Shown: positions 15,927 to 23,504 of the stretch, piece after piece
How the letters are laid out: each line of letters begins with the position of its first letter
Position numbering within the stretch: the stretch's first letter is position 1
NCBI GenBank assembly: GCA_947454715.1
Contig: CANGMZ010000025.1
Coordinates: 1 to 34,213 of the forward strand
DNA: 34,213 nt
Source of the DNA: Chitinophagaceae bacterium
GTDB lineage: Bacteria > Bacteroidota > Bacteroidia > Chitinophagales > Chitinophagaceae
Reading direction: 5' to 3'
Notes under the pieces: generated by a model
The model's input: the letters and a program-made list of their open reading frames with translations, nothing else
Database searches by the model: none
Told to the model about the DNA's origin: nothing
Made by a program: the position numbers and the translations under genes

Positions 15927-17972
15927 ATGTATATCAAGAACACACTTCTTGCCGGTGCTGCTGTTGTAGCTATGGCGTCTTGTCAGCAAGCAGGCACTAA
16001 GTCTGAGGCTAAAGAGAACAAGTTTATTGATCTCGCTAACATGGATACAACTATCCATCCCGGAGACAATTTCTTCATGTATGCTAATGGTGCATGGTTA
16101 AAGGCTAATCCTATTCCGGGTGATCAGACTCGCTGGGGTAGCTTTAATATTCTTGCAGAGAACAACCTGAAAGCATTACATTCTATCCTTGATTCTGCAG
16201 CTGCTGTTAAAGATGCAAAAACGGGCAGTGCAGTACAGAAAGTTGGTGATTTCTATCGTACAGGTATGGATAGTGCATCAATTGAAAAAGCCGGTATTAC
16301 ACCGCTTAAAGATTTGTTAGCACGTATTGACAATATTAAAGATGCAAACGGCCTTTTGGCAGAGATTGCATTGGAACATACTGAAGGTTTAGGTCCGGTA
16401 TTTGGTTTCGGTATCTCTCCCGATGATAAGAATGTAAGTAAGGAAATTTGCCAATTTGGTACAGGTGGTTTGGGTATGCCAGGTCGTGAGTACTATTTTG
16501 ACAAAGATGAGCGTACTGCGGGTATTCGTGAAGCATATCGCCAATATATTCCTCAGATGCTTACTCTGATGGGTACTGATGCCGCCGCAGCGAAGAAAGA
16601 TGCAGAAGAAGTGTATAAGCTGGAATTAGCTTTGGCAGGTGCGTCGCTTACTCGTGTTGAAATGCGTGATCCTATAAAGTTGTACAACAAATTCAATTTA
16701 GATGGTATCGGTAAGTTGACTCCGGGGCTTGACTGGAAAACGTTGCTTGCCGGTTTAAAGGTTAACGGACAAGATTCTTTGATCGTTTCTGTACCAAAGT
16801 TCTATACTGAGTTTGCTAAGCAAATGAAAGCAACACCAATAGAGTCATGGAAAAAATACCTGAAATTCCACTTGGTGAATAGCATGGCTCCTTATCTGAG
16901 CAGTGGTTTCAATCAGGCTCGTTTTGATTTCTATGGTACAAAAATGCGTGGCCAGAAAATACAAAGCCCACGTTGGAAGCGCGTATTGAATGAAGTTGAC
17001 GGTTCTATTGGCGATCTTTTGGGTCAATTGTATGTTGAAAAGTATTTCAAACCGGAAGCTAAAAAGCGTATGATGGAATTGCTGGACAACTTGCAGGCAT
17101 CTTACGGTGAGCGTATCCAGAAATTGGATTGGATGAGCGCAGAAACTAAGAAATTGGCAACTGCTAAGTTGAATGCTATTGTTAAGAAAATTGGCTATCC
17201 TGACAAATGGAAGGATTACAGCGCAGTTACTATCGTGAACAATGATTACGTAAAAAATATCCTTGTTACTTCTCAATGGGAATATAACTATGAGCTGAAC
17301 AAATTGGGTAAGCCAGTTGACAGATCTGAGTGGGGTATGACTCCTCCAACAGTGAATGCATATTACAATCCTTCATTTAATGAGATCGTTTTCCCTGCAG
17401 GTATCCTTCAGTTCCCATTCTTTGATGCTGATGCTGACGATGCTGTTAACTATGGTGGTATTGGTGCGGTTATAGGTCATGAGATCACACACGGTTTTGA
17501 TGATCAGGGTCGTTTGTATGATGCTACCGGTAATCTTACTAATTGGTGGACATCTGCTGACTCTGCTAACTTTGTAAATAAAGCTAATGTTGTAGTTATT
17601 CAGTTTAACAAGGTGATTGTTATCGATACTACTCATGCTAATGGTAGCCTTACAGAAGGTGAAAACTTGGCTGATCTTGGTGGTATAAACATTGCTTATG
17701 AAGCATTTAAGAAAACTAAGCAAGGAAAGAGCGAAGAAAAAATCAATGGTTTTACACCTGATCAGCGTTTCTTCTTGAGTTGGGCACAGGTTTGGAGAGC
17801 TAATACTACTCCTGAAGAATTAGCTAACCGCTTGAAAACAGATCCACACTCTCCAAGCGAATTGCGTTGCAACTTGCCTGTAAGTAATGTGGCTGCATGG
17901 TATAAAGCATTTAATATTAAGCCAACTGATAAATTGTATCGCCCTGAAAATGAGCGTGCAAGAGTTTGGTAA
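15927..17972 (+). CDS. M13 family zinc metallopeptidase lipoprotein (neprilysin/PepO-like)
   Basis: This exported peptidase hydrolyses peptides on the amino side of hydrophobic residues. Its 681 residues begin with a lipoprotein signal (hydrophobic core, then MASC; Cys19 the likely lipid-modified residue). An M13 N-terminal domain follows (DNFFMYANGAWL near 50). The catalytic domain has NAYYNPSFNEIVFPAGIL near 475, zinc-binding HEITH at 518-522 and the third ligand in ENLADLGG (E579). The C-terminus ends with the expected PENERARVW. It appears monocistronic with its own promoter box and a strong terminator. Its codons favour T-ending forms more than its neighbours, which may reflect high expression (by eye only). 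With the S46 peptidase nearby it suggests active peptide degradation in the envelope. Confidence 0.96.
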   Translation: MYIKNTLLAGAAVVAMASCQQAGTKSEAKENKFIDLANMDTTIHPGDNFFMYANGAWLKANPIPGDQTRWGSFNILAENNLKALHSILDSAAAVKDAKTGSAVQKVGDFYRTGMDSASIEKAGITPLKDLLARIDNIKDANGLLAEIALEHTEGLGPVFGFGISPDDKNVSKEICQFGTGGLGMPGREYYFDKDERTAGIREAYRQYIPQMLTLMGTDAAAAKKDAEEVYKLELALAGASLTRVEMRDPIKLYNKFNLDGIGKLTPGLDWKTLLAGLKVNGQDSLIVSVPKFYTEFAKQMKATPIESWKKYLKFHLVNSMAPYLSSGFNQARFDFYGTKMRGQKIQSPRWKRVLNEVDGSIGDLLGQLYVEKYFKPEAKKRMMELLDNLQASYGERIQKLDWMSAETKKLATAKLNAIVKKIGYPDKWKDYSAVTIVNNDYVKNILVTSQWEYNYELNKLGKPVDRSEWGMTPPTVNAYYNPSFNEIVFPAGILQFPFFDADADDAVNYGGIGAVIGHEITHGFDDQGRLYDATGNLTNWWTSADSANFVNKANVVVIQFNKVIVIDTTHANGSLTEGENLADLGGINIAYEAFKKTKQGKSEEKINGFTPDQRFFLSWAQVWRANTTPEELANRLKTDPHSPSELRCNLPVSNVAAWYKAFNIKPTDKLYRPENERARVW

Positions 17973-17995
17973 TGAATATTACAAATTACATACTG

Positions 17996-18025
17996 AAAGC
18001 CGTGGATTATCTCCACGGCTTTTTT
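17996..18025 (+). terminator. Intrinsic terminator after the M13 peptidase
   Basis: There is an 11-bp perfect stem (17996-18006 with 18012-18022), a 5-base loop and a T-run to 18025, 23 bases after the stop codon. Confidence 0.9.
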
Positions 18026-18126
18026 GTGTTTCTAGGTGTAGCTGTTAAATATGCCCTAATACTATCATGGGTGTTGCACAATACGGTTAGTATTCACTAA
18101 ATTTAATAAACCAATAATTCAAGTTG

Positions 18127-19095
18127 ATGTTCAGCCCTAACAGGTATATATTGTGTATTTTTTTACTTTTTGCAGTGCTTGTCACTCATGCGCAGGAGCG
18201 ACAATACTTCGGGAGGATAGTGAACAGAGACAATAAGGGCTTACCAAATTCTTTTGTAAAAGTTGATAAGGCAAATCAGTCGTTCTATTGTGATGATAAT
18301 GGCGTTTTTCAATTTAAAATCAATGCTAAGGAAACCGATACCTTCATATTCTATGCTCAGGGCTATGATAAAGTAAAAGTGGTTGCAGACGAACTGCCGG
18401 AAGACTCCATTATTGTAGAGTTAAAGAAAAGCACCAGAAACCTGCAAGATGTCAGTATCATAGCTAAAAGCGGTAATGCCAGAATAAGAGAAGGCGTGGC
18501 AGGTAGTACAAAATGGCTACATAATGGCGGGTGTTACCTGACATTTAAAGACGAAATAGCCATGTTTTTACCTGTAGATTCTAACAGAAAAGCATTGCTT
18601 AATGAAGTAAATGTGTATATAACTAAAGATGGTATCACTACTAATAAGTTCTTGATTCACTTATATTTACCTGATTCTACCGGTGCTCCAGGTGAAGAAG
18701 TAACAGATAGCAATTTGGTTGTTAGTGCCAGAAAAGGCAATGAATGGGTGAGCGCTGACCTGAGTGATCATAAGATACAGGTAAAAGGTGGTTTGTTTGT
18801 TTCTGTGGAATGGATAATCGGTTATGGAAATGATGGGTTACCCTGGCCAATGAATGAAGTAAGTAACTACTATGCCGGTAATGATTCCTTGAGGACATTC
18901 TATAACGGGCAAGTATTGGGTCTAACCTGGGTAAATGGTGACATGCCTAAAGTATATCGCAGATATGCTCGCAGCACTTATGAAAAAACAGCTCCAGATA
19001 AATGGTTTCTTACATCGCCTTTAGTGGGTGGATGCAAGCGCAATGAGTGTATCGCCCCAATGATGTATTTTACATACAGCTATATTGAACGTTAG
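18127..19095 (+). CDS. Secreted protein with carboxypeptidase-regulatory-like beta-sandwich
   Basis: The protein has 322 residues from the ATG at 18127 (a TTG directly before it is in frame but less likely). A signal peptide ends near VTHAQ. Next comes a CarboxypepD_reg-like domain, residues about 25-105 (FGRIVNRDNKGLPNSFVKV, then DDNGVFQFKI), the same fold found at the N-terminus of TonB-dependent receptors, closing with a NLQDVSIIA linker. The remaining 200 residues form an unassigned beta-rich domain (HLYLPDSTGAPGEE, GGLFVSVEWIIGYG) reminiscent of uncharacterised Bacteroidota exported proteins. There is no receptor barrel. Role unknown, possibly cell-surface or periplasmic. It is transcribed toward lutC, with a shared hairpin between them. 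Confidence 0.85.
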   Translation: MFSPNRYILCIFLLFAVLVTHAQERQYFGRIVNRDNKGLPNSFVKVDKANQSFYCDDNGVFQFKINAKETDTFIFYAQGYDKVKVVADELPEDSIIVELKKSTRNLQDVSIIAKSGNARIREGVAGSTKWLHNGGCYLTFKDEIAMFLPVDSNRKALLNEVNVYITKDGITTNKFLIHLYLPDSTGAPGEEVTDSNLVVSARKGNEWVSADLSDHKIQVKGGLFVSVEWIIGYGNDGLPWPMNEVSNYYAGNDSLRTFYNGQVLGLTWVNGDMPKVYRRYARSTYEKTAPDKWFLTSPLVGGCKRNECIAPMMYFTYSYIER

Positions 19096-19118
19096 TAACT
19101 TGCGCAACATTCTAAAAA

Positions 19119-19146
19119 ATAAAGCCACCCAAACAGGTGGCTTTAT
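19119..19146. terminator. Bidirectional terminator between convergent genes
   Basis: There is an 11-bp perfect stem (19119-19129 with 19136-19146) and a 6-base loop. An A-run precedes it, giving a U-run for minus-strand transcripts from lutC. It serves both the gene ending at 19095 and the one ending at 19173. Confidence 0.8.
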
Positions 19147-19172
19147 CGCATAATGTCAAATAAGCATGTATT

Positions 19173-19853
19173 TTACTTTTTATATGCCGATCCACTATCT
19201 GCATTTACAAAGAAGCAAAATACCTCGGCAGGGCCATGAACCCCAACAACAAGTGTTTTCTCTATATCCGCAGTACGACTTGGTCCTGTATTCAGGTTTA
19301 TCATTGATGGTAAGTCGTTCTTATACTTTTTCTTCATCATGGTAAATGCTTCATCAATATCACCGGCAAGTTGATCGGCATAAGCAAAAACAATATGAAC
19401 CGGATAAAAAACAGGAGCTGTTCGTCCCAGATGTTGATTACTGCTGATAAGTATTGATCCTGTTCGAGCTACCAACATTTCACAGCCGGTAATACACGCA
19501 TCTGCACTTTCCATATATGGATCTGCAGAACCTGCTAACCCAGGTACCTTATTTTCAAACATTCTAAGTAACCTTTCATCTGCACAAAGCATATTCTTCC
19601 AATCACGGCTTTCGTGCAGAATGTTGATATTATCCATCAATTCTTGCTCATTATCGCAAAAAATGAATTTACCGCCCAACTTTATAAACGCATCCGCAAA
19701 GATTTCTTCCTGTCCATCAGTTGATGTAGGATAGATTGCCTGATTGTCCTTGTCAGTTTCCGGGAACGGCATAGGAAGTTTTGCCTCGCTGAGTCCTTTA
19801 CGGATACGGCTGAGTATATTTTCTCTTGCCTTTGATGTTACAAATGTCTGCAC
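19173..19853 (-). CDS. LutC/YkgG family protein (LUD domain)
   Basis: This 226-residue protein has a LUD domain: N-terminal helix ARENILSRIRKGL, then CEMLVARTGSILIS near 140 and the family-typical LNTGPSRTADIEKTLVVGVHGP near the C-terminus. LutC is part of the LutABC iron-sulfur complex that oxidises L-lactate to pyruvate, but neither LutA nor LutB is here. Stand-alone LUD proteins are frequent in Bacteroidota and their role is unclear. The start is GTG at 19853; the next in-frame Met is residue 29, inside the conserved region. A perfect -7 box ends 4 bases before that GTG, so the message may be leaderless. The TonB receptor stop lies 43 bases upstream. Confidence 0.88.
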   Translation of the reverse strand: MQTFVTSKARENILSRIRKGLSEAKLPMPFPETDKDNQAIYPTSTDGQEEIFADAFIKLGGKFIFCDNEQELMDNINILHESRDWKNMLCADERLLRMFENKVPGLAGSADPYMESADACITGCEMLVARTGSILISSNQHLGRTAPVFYPVHIVFAYADQLAGDIDEAFTMMKKKYKNDLPSMINLNTGPSRTADIEKTLVVGVHGPAEVFCFFVNADSGSAYKK

Positions 19854-19857
19854 GCTA

Positions 19858-19865
19858 CAAAAATA
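19858..19865 (-). promoter_or_regulatory. -7 promoter box for lutC
   Basis: The minus strand reads TATTTTTG, a perfect TAnnTTTG match, 4 bases before the GTG start. It lies in the 43-base gap after the receptor gene. Confidence 0.45.
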
Positions 19866-19896
19866 AAGCCTTTAGTGGATAATAATGGAGGAAATA

Positions 19897-22056
19897 TTAC
19901 ATTTTCCATCTTAGCGATAAGTTCACAACCCTGCCATCAATTGGTGCCCACAATGGCTTGAATGACGGATTAGTAATAGAGCCGGTATATAACGATTCAT
20001 TATTACTCATTCTGTAATCTAACAGGTTCTCACAATTCAAAACAATATAAAAGTGTTTCCCCATTTTATATTGCGCCATTAATGCCAAAAAGGTATATGA
20101 TGGTGTTTCTGTTCCATTATATCTATATTGTTTTCCTACAAATGAACCTTCCAGACCGAATCGCCAATCTTCTTCTATCTCTTTTACCAACACAAATGCC
20201 ATTCTGGTTTGTGGTGTCAATGGTATTTTGCCATTGGCAAGAAGTCCGTTTTTGGTATCGGTATAGGTAAAGCCACCATATAACTCCCATTTTTTCAGGG
20301 TCATCTTTATGTACGTGTCAAAACCTTGTGTAAGTAATGGCTTGGTAAAGTTGACCAATTCTACACGCTGAGGACTTGTGTTCATAAAGTAAATTGGGTT
20401 ATTGACCTGAGTCAGGAAAAACGCCTGATTAATAAATAAGGTGTGTTCCTTATCCCAGTCTTTCTTGTAATTTCCCTCTATATTATATCCATAAGACATT
20501 TCAGATTTTACATTATTCCCTGCCGGTGCAATAGTGAGCGGGTCATATTCCACATCTTGTGGTGAAAGTGGGTTAGGTGTTTTGTATCCCATCCCGAATC
20601 CTGCGCGGCTGCCAATATGTTCACTAAATCTGTGAAAAATAGCTAAGCGTGGCAATAAAAATGCGCCATATTTATCGTGGTTATCTAAGCGAAGCCCACC
20701 TTCTACTGTTGTTTTTTCTTTAATGTGTAGCGAGTATTGGGCGAATGCACCAATAGTGTTATTAGAAAATTTTTGCAACAATGCACTGTCTGCATTATGA
20801 GTCATATACTTATCACCAACAATATTAACCCCTGCTACTAAATCGCCATGACCAAGTGGTTTATAGACAGAAATTTCGTTATAGTAGCTCAGCTGACCAC
20901 CATTCAAAGCAAAGGTATTACTTAAAGTTTTTTTATCGAAGTTACTTACTAATCCTTTGATAGTCAATTTACTATTTCCATTCATAAAATGGTCAATAGC
21001 ATATTCACCTGTGTGTCTTTGGCTTTTGTTTTGTTCAAAATACTGGTGCAGGTTGTTGCTTTTATTATCTAAAACCTGCATGTCTCCTCCTTTTCGATCA
21101 TCGAATGTGCCGGAATAGCCAACACTGATAATTGTTTTGTCTGAAGGAAAGAAGAAAACTTTTGGGTGTATCAGAAAACTGTTAGTTGTAGGAACATCAC
21201 TTAGTCCATCGTTGTTAACATCTTTAGCTTGTTGGCTAGTGTAACCGGCAAAAAGAGTATATCCTACTTTTTTATATCTCTTTGCTAAATAGGTGTTTAT
21301 GTTCAACTCAGTAAGAGATGTATAGTTTGCTACAATATCCGCTTCTTGTTCAAATGTTGGCTTTTTTGATATAAGATTGATTAAACCGCCGATAGCTCCA
21401 CCGCCATAGAGTGTAGAAGCAGAACCTTTTATCAATTCTATTTGTCGCAGGTCGAGTGGGGGAATGGTTAAAATACCAAGTCCTCCGGAAAAGCCATCAT
21501 AAAGAGGCATACCATCTCTCAATAACTGTGTATAGCGACCTTGTAAGCCTTGTATTCGTATATTGCTATTGCCTGTAACGGCAGATGATTGTTGTATTTG
21601 TACACCACTCACATCACCAAGAATACTGGCTATATTTCCGGGACGTATACCCACCTCTTCACCTACTTCTTCCTTTCCTAATACCTCTACTTTTAGCGGG
21701 CTGCTCTCAATTGACTGATTATTTCTAGTAGATGCTACTAATGTCACCTCTTCCAGGTTATTTTCCGCAGGCAACATAAGGATTGTAATTTTTTTATTGT
21801 CAATTAATTGATAATCAATTAATTTATTGCTATAACCTACATTAGTTATTAAGATTGAATATTTATTTTCAGCTAATACAATTGTTACGTTTCCTCCGGT
21901 GTCTGTTACTCCAGACATAGTTCCGTTAACTCTAACATTTGCGCCTGGTAGGCTTTCCTTAGTTATAGAATCTATTATTTTTAATTGTAATGTTTTTTGT
22001 GCCAGCAGATTATTTGTGCAGCAAATAAAGCAGCAAAATATGATGAGTTGTTTCAT
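19897..22056 (-). CDS. TonB-dependent outer-membrane receptor
   Basis: The protein has 719 residues and a signal peptide ending near NLLAQ. A CarboxypepD_reg-like N-domain (about 21-105) is followed by a plug domain (about 115-235; GVQIQQSSAVTGNSNIRIQG, RDGMPLYDG, ELIKGSASTLYGGGAIGG) and a 22-strand barrel ending in VNLSLRWKM. It imports a scarce ligand across the outer membrane using TonB energy. It has no SusD partner, so it is not a polysaccharide-utilisation receptor; its size and the neighbouring PepSY-like and His-rich genes favour a metal, siderophore or cofactor ligand (inference). A 13-bp hairpin sits 27 bases before the ATG. The upstream PepSY-like gene is co-directional. Confidence 0.95.
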   Translation of the reverse strand: MKQLIIFCCFICCTNNLLAQKTLQLKIIDSITKESLPGANVRVNGTMSGVTDTGGNVTIVLAENKYSILITNVGYSNKLIDYQLIDNKKITILMLPAENNLEEVTLVASTRNNQSIESSPLKVEVLGKEEVGEEVGIRPGNIASILGDVSGVQIQQSSAVTGNSNIRIQGLQGRYTQLLRDGMPLYDGFSGGLGILTIPPLDLRQIELIKGSASTLYGGGAIGGLINLISKKPTFEQEADIVANYTSLTELNINTYLAKRYKKVGYTLFAGYTSQQAKDVNNDGLSDVPTTNSFLIHPKVFFFPSDKTIISVGYSGTFDDRKGGDMQVLDNKSNNLHQYFEQNKSQRHTGEYAIDHFMNGNSKLTIKGLVSNFDKKTLSNTFALNGGQLSYYNEISVYKPLGHGDLVAGVNIVGDKYMTHNADSALLQKFSNNTIGAFAQYSLHIKEKTTVEGGLRLDNHDKYGAFLLPRLAIFHRFSEHIGSRAGFGMGYKTPNPLSPQDVEYDPLTIAPAGNNVKSEMSYGYNIEGNYKKDWDKEHTLFINQAFFLTQVNNPIYFMNTSPQRVELVNFTKPLLTQGFDTYIKMTLKKWELYGGFTYTDTKNGLLANGKIPLTPQTRMAFVLVKEIEEDWRFGLEGSFVGKQYRYNGTETPSYTFLALMAQYKMGKHFYIVLNCENLLDYRMSNNESLYTGSITNPSFKPLWAPIDGRVVNLSLRWKM

Positions 22057-22083
22057 TAGTTATGTTTTGATAATAATCAATAA

Positions 22084-22114
22084 GTTCTGAACGACCTTGA
22101 TGGTCGTTCAGAAC
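22084..22114 (-). terminator. Perfect 13-bp hairpin in the leader of the TonB receptor gene
   Basis: 22084-22096 pairs with 22102-22114 around a 5-base loop (TTGAT). On the minus strand a moderately U-rich stretch follows. It lies 25 bases after the PepSY-like stop and 27 bases before the receptor ATG, so it could end the upstream transcript, attenuate the receptor gene or stabilise its 5' end. The stem contains GTTCTGAAC, itself nearly palindromic, so an operator is another possibility. A TAATTTTC element (one mismatch from the -7 box) lies just upstream on the minus strand. Confidence 0.65.
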
Positions 22115-22139
22115 GAAAATTAAATGAAAATAATAGATA

Positions 22140-22550
22140 TTAATCTTTTACTTCTTTTAGGAATTTGCCGGTCATATCAAACAAAAGGTCTTTGCCATTT
22201 ACCTCTGCCTCATAAACTTTAGAGCCATCAGCTTTAACAATTATAGCTGTTTCTTTTATTTTGCCCTTAGCTTCAGCATATTTTTTGGCAATAGCTGGTA
22301 GCTTATCTGCAGGTATTGCGGTTTCTGTCTCTTCGACAGTTGCATCTTGGTTATAAACAACAGACATTTTATCAGCACCGTTCACGAACGACACTTCAAA
22401 TTTACCATGTTCCTTTTGCCATTTTACTTTTTCTGCCTTTGTGTAAGAATTTGCAAACGCTGATTTTACTTTTGCCGGAACTGCTGTTGAATTTTGTGCC
22501 ATAGCACTAACCGAGCATAGCATAGCTACGCTTATGATAAATAATTTCAT
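22140..22550 (-). CDS. PepSY-like periplasmic protein
   Basis: This 136-residue exported protein has signal peptide MKLFIISVAMLCSVSAMAQ. The mature part has the pattern of the PepSY-like (beta-lactamase-inhibitor-like) family of Bacteroidota: SAFANSYTKAEKVKWQKEHGKFEVSF, then a YNQDATVEETE strand pair, and a repeated half with KVYEAEVNGKDLLFDMTGKFL at the C-terminus. These proteins are periplasmic; binding partners are mostly unknown. It sits between the His-rich gene (75 bases upstream) and the TonB receptor (83 bases downstream), all minus strand. A TATTTTTC element (22573-22580, one mismatch to the -7 box) could start it. Confidence 0.88.
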   Translation of the reverse strand: MKLFIISVAMLCSVSAMAQNSTAVPAKVKSAFANSYTKAEKVKWQKEHGKFEVSFVNGADKMSVVYNQDATVEETETAIPADKLPAIAKKYAEAKGKIKETAIIVKADGSKVYEAEVNGKDLLFDMTGKFLKEVKD

Positions 22551-22587
22551 TTGATTTGTTTTTTAGTTTTTAGAAAAATAATTAGGA

Positions 22588-22612
22588 ATCACATATATAT
22601 AATAAATGTGAT
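22588..22612 (-). terminator. Imperfect hairpin or operator after the His-rich gene
   Basis: A 7-bp inverted repeat (22588-22594 with 22606-22612) flanks an 11-base AT-only centre, 13 bases after the stop of the His-rich gene and upstream of the PepSY-like gene. It is followed on the minus strand by a T-rich stretch. It could equally be a regulator-binding site. Confidence 0.3.
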
Positions 22613-22625
22613 GTACATAATCGGG

Positions 22626-23021
22626 CTAACAAACTAAACTCGCAGGAGGGCGAAAAACTTTAGAAAGGAATTCTTGTTGAGAAAATGTAGTCTCAATAAT
22701 TGGGTGTTTCTCTTTGGAATTGAATATTTTATCTACAAATACCGAAACTTTTTGTTTCGTATAAAATGTAATTAATGTTTGGTTGGGGATATGATGATAA
22801 ACAGTCTGGTGTGGTTTGTCATGCTCCTGAGCATCATCATCATCGTGAATGTTCAGAAGGTGTTCGAAAACAAAATCTGTTATGTTGATATCAGGATCTT
22901 CTTCGGCACAATGGTGATACATTTGCGGTAAATCACGAACAAACGACAAATCCCCCATAGGGAATATAACATTTCCTATGCAGTAGTATATGAGGAAGAA
23001 TATTGCTACTGATCTTTTCAC
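22626..23021 (-). CDS. Exported His/Asp-rich protein of unknown function
   Basis: The protein has 131 residues. Its N-terminal hydrophobic segment (VAIFFLIYYCIGNVIF) is a signal peptide or anchor. The mature part has a cluster of His, Asp, Glu and Cys (MYHHCAEEDPD, LLNIHDDDDAQEHDKPH, VYHHI) that could bind divalent metal ions. Small proteins of this kind are found beside TonB receptors and metal efflux genes in Bacteroidota (from memory). The start is GTG at 23021: the signal peptide begins right there and the next Met is residue 22. A perfect -7 box ends 5 bases before it. It is divergent from the anti-sigma-like gene. Confidence 0.75.
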   Translation of the reverse strand: MKRSVAIFFLIYYCIGNVIFPMGDLSFVRDLPQMYHHCAEEDPDINITDFVFEHLLNIHDDDDAQEHDKPHQTVYHHIPNQTLITFYTKQKVSVFVDKIFNSKEKHPIIETTFSQQEFLSKVFRPPASLVC

Positions 23022-23026
23022 CGATA

Positions 23027-23034
23027 CAAATATA
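23027..23034 (-). promoter_or_regulatory. -7 promoter box for the His-rich gene
   Basis: The minus strand reads TATATTTG, a perfect match, 5 bases before the GTG start, which implies a leaderless mRNA. Confidence 0.5.
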
Positions 23035-23089
23035 TGTATAAGTTAATTAGTTGAACGTTATTGTGAGATAATTAGCAAATTCTTCATAG

Positions 23090-23103
23090 TGTTGAATTCA
23101 ACA
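23090..23103. promoter_or_regulatory. Perfect 14-bp palindrome in a divergent promoter region
   Basis: TGTTGAATTCAACA is its own reverse complement. It lies between the minus promoter of the His-rich gene (23027-23034) and the plus promoter of the anti-sigma-like gene (TTG 23109-23111, -7 box 23130-23137), just upstream of the -33 element. This is a typical position for a dimeric activator or repressor. No regulator gene is adjacent. Confidence 0.5.
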
Positions 23104-23108
23104 TTAAA

Positions 23109-23137
23109 TTGACTTGTTAAAATAAATTCTATTTTTG
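23109..23137 (+). promoter_or_regulatory. Promoter of the anti-sigma-like/Spy-like operon
   Basis: TTG at 23109-23111, 18-base spacer, then TATTTTTG (23130-23137), a perfect TAnnTTTG. The start codon lies 61 bases further on. Confidence 0.55.
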
Positions 23138-23198
23138 AAACAGATATTTTTTATTTTTACCCGAAGGAAAAACATAAACATGTCGTCTAAAAGATATT

Positions 23199-23501
23199 AT
23201 GGATTGGTCAGATAAAAATAAATGGATTGAAGAAGTGATGACTAGTGTTGACGGCATTCAGCCGGTAACTGTTCGTTCAGACATCTATGAGGAAGTAGTC
23301 AACCGCATAAAAGTCAATAATGCTCATAGAAACAATATCAGGTCATTATTGCCACGTATTGCAGCTGCAGCAGCTTTGTTACTCGTTATCAACGCATTAT
23401 CTGTTTACCATGCTACAATCAAAAATAAGGTGGCAGCACATACAAATGTGTATCAAAATATAAATGAACAAATAACTAATTTATCAGAAGGTAGTTTTTA
23501 A
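23199..23501 (+). CDS. Small single-pass membrane protein, anti-sigma-like
   Basis: The protein has 100 residues. A soluble N-terminal part of about 50 residues (MDWSDKNKWIEEVMTSVDGIQP, then DIYEEVVNRIK) precedes one membrane segment near 52-69 (IAAAAALLLVINALSVYH) and a short periplasmic tail. In many Bacteroidota a protein of this size and topology sits between an ECF sigma gene and a Spy-like gene and is presumed to be an anti-sigma factor. Here no sigma gene precedes it; only 177 bases separate it from the divergent His-rich gene. It is followed after 3 bases by the Spy-like gene, clearly co-transcribed. A short out-of-frame ATG frame at 23180 overlaps the start and could affect translation. 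Function is inferred from position and topology only. Confidence 0.75.
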   Translation: MDWSDKNKWIEEVMTSVDGIQPVTVRSDIYEEVVNRIKVNNAHRNNIRSLLPRIAAAAALLLVINALSVYHATIKNKVAAHTNVYQNINEQITNLSEGSF

Positions 23502-23504
23502 TAT

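Noticed and set aside
16845-17276. Minus-strand open frame of 143 codons
   Set aside because: Shadow of the M13 peptidase gene, whose catalytic and N-terminal motifs are intact on the plus strand.
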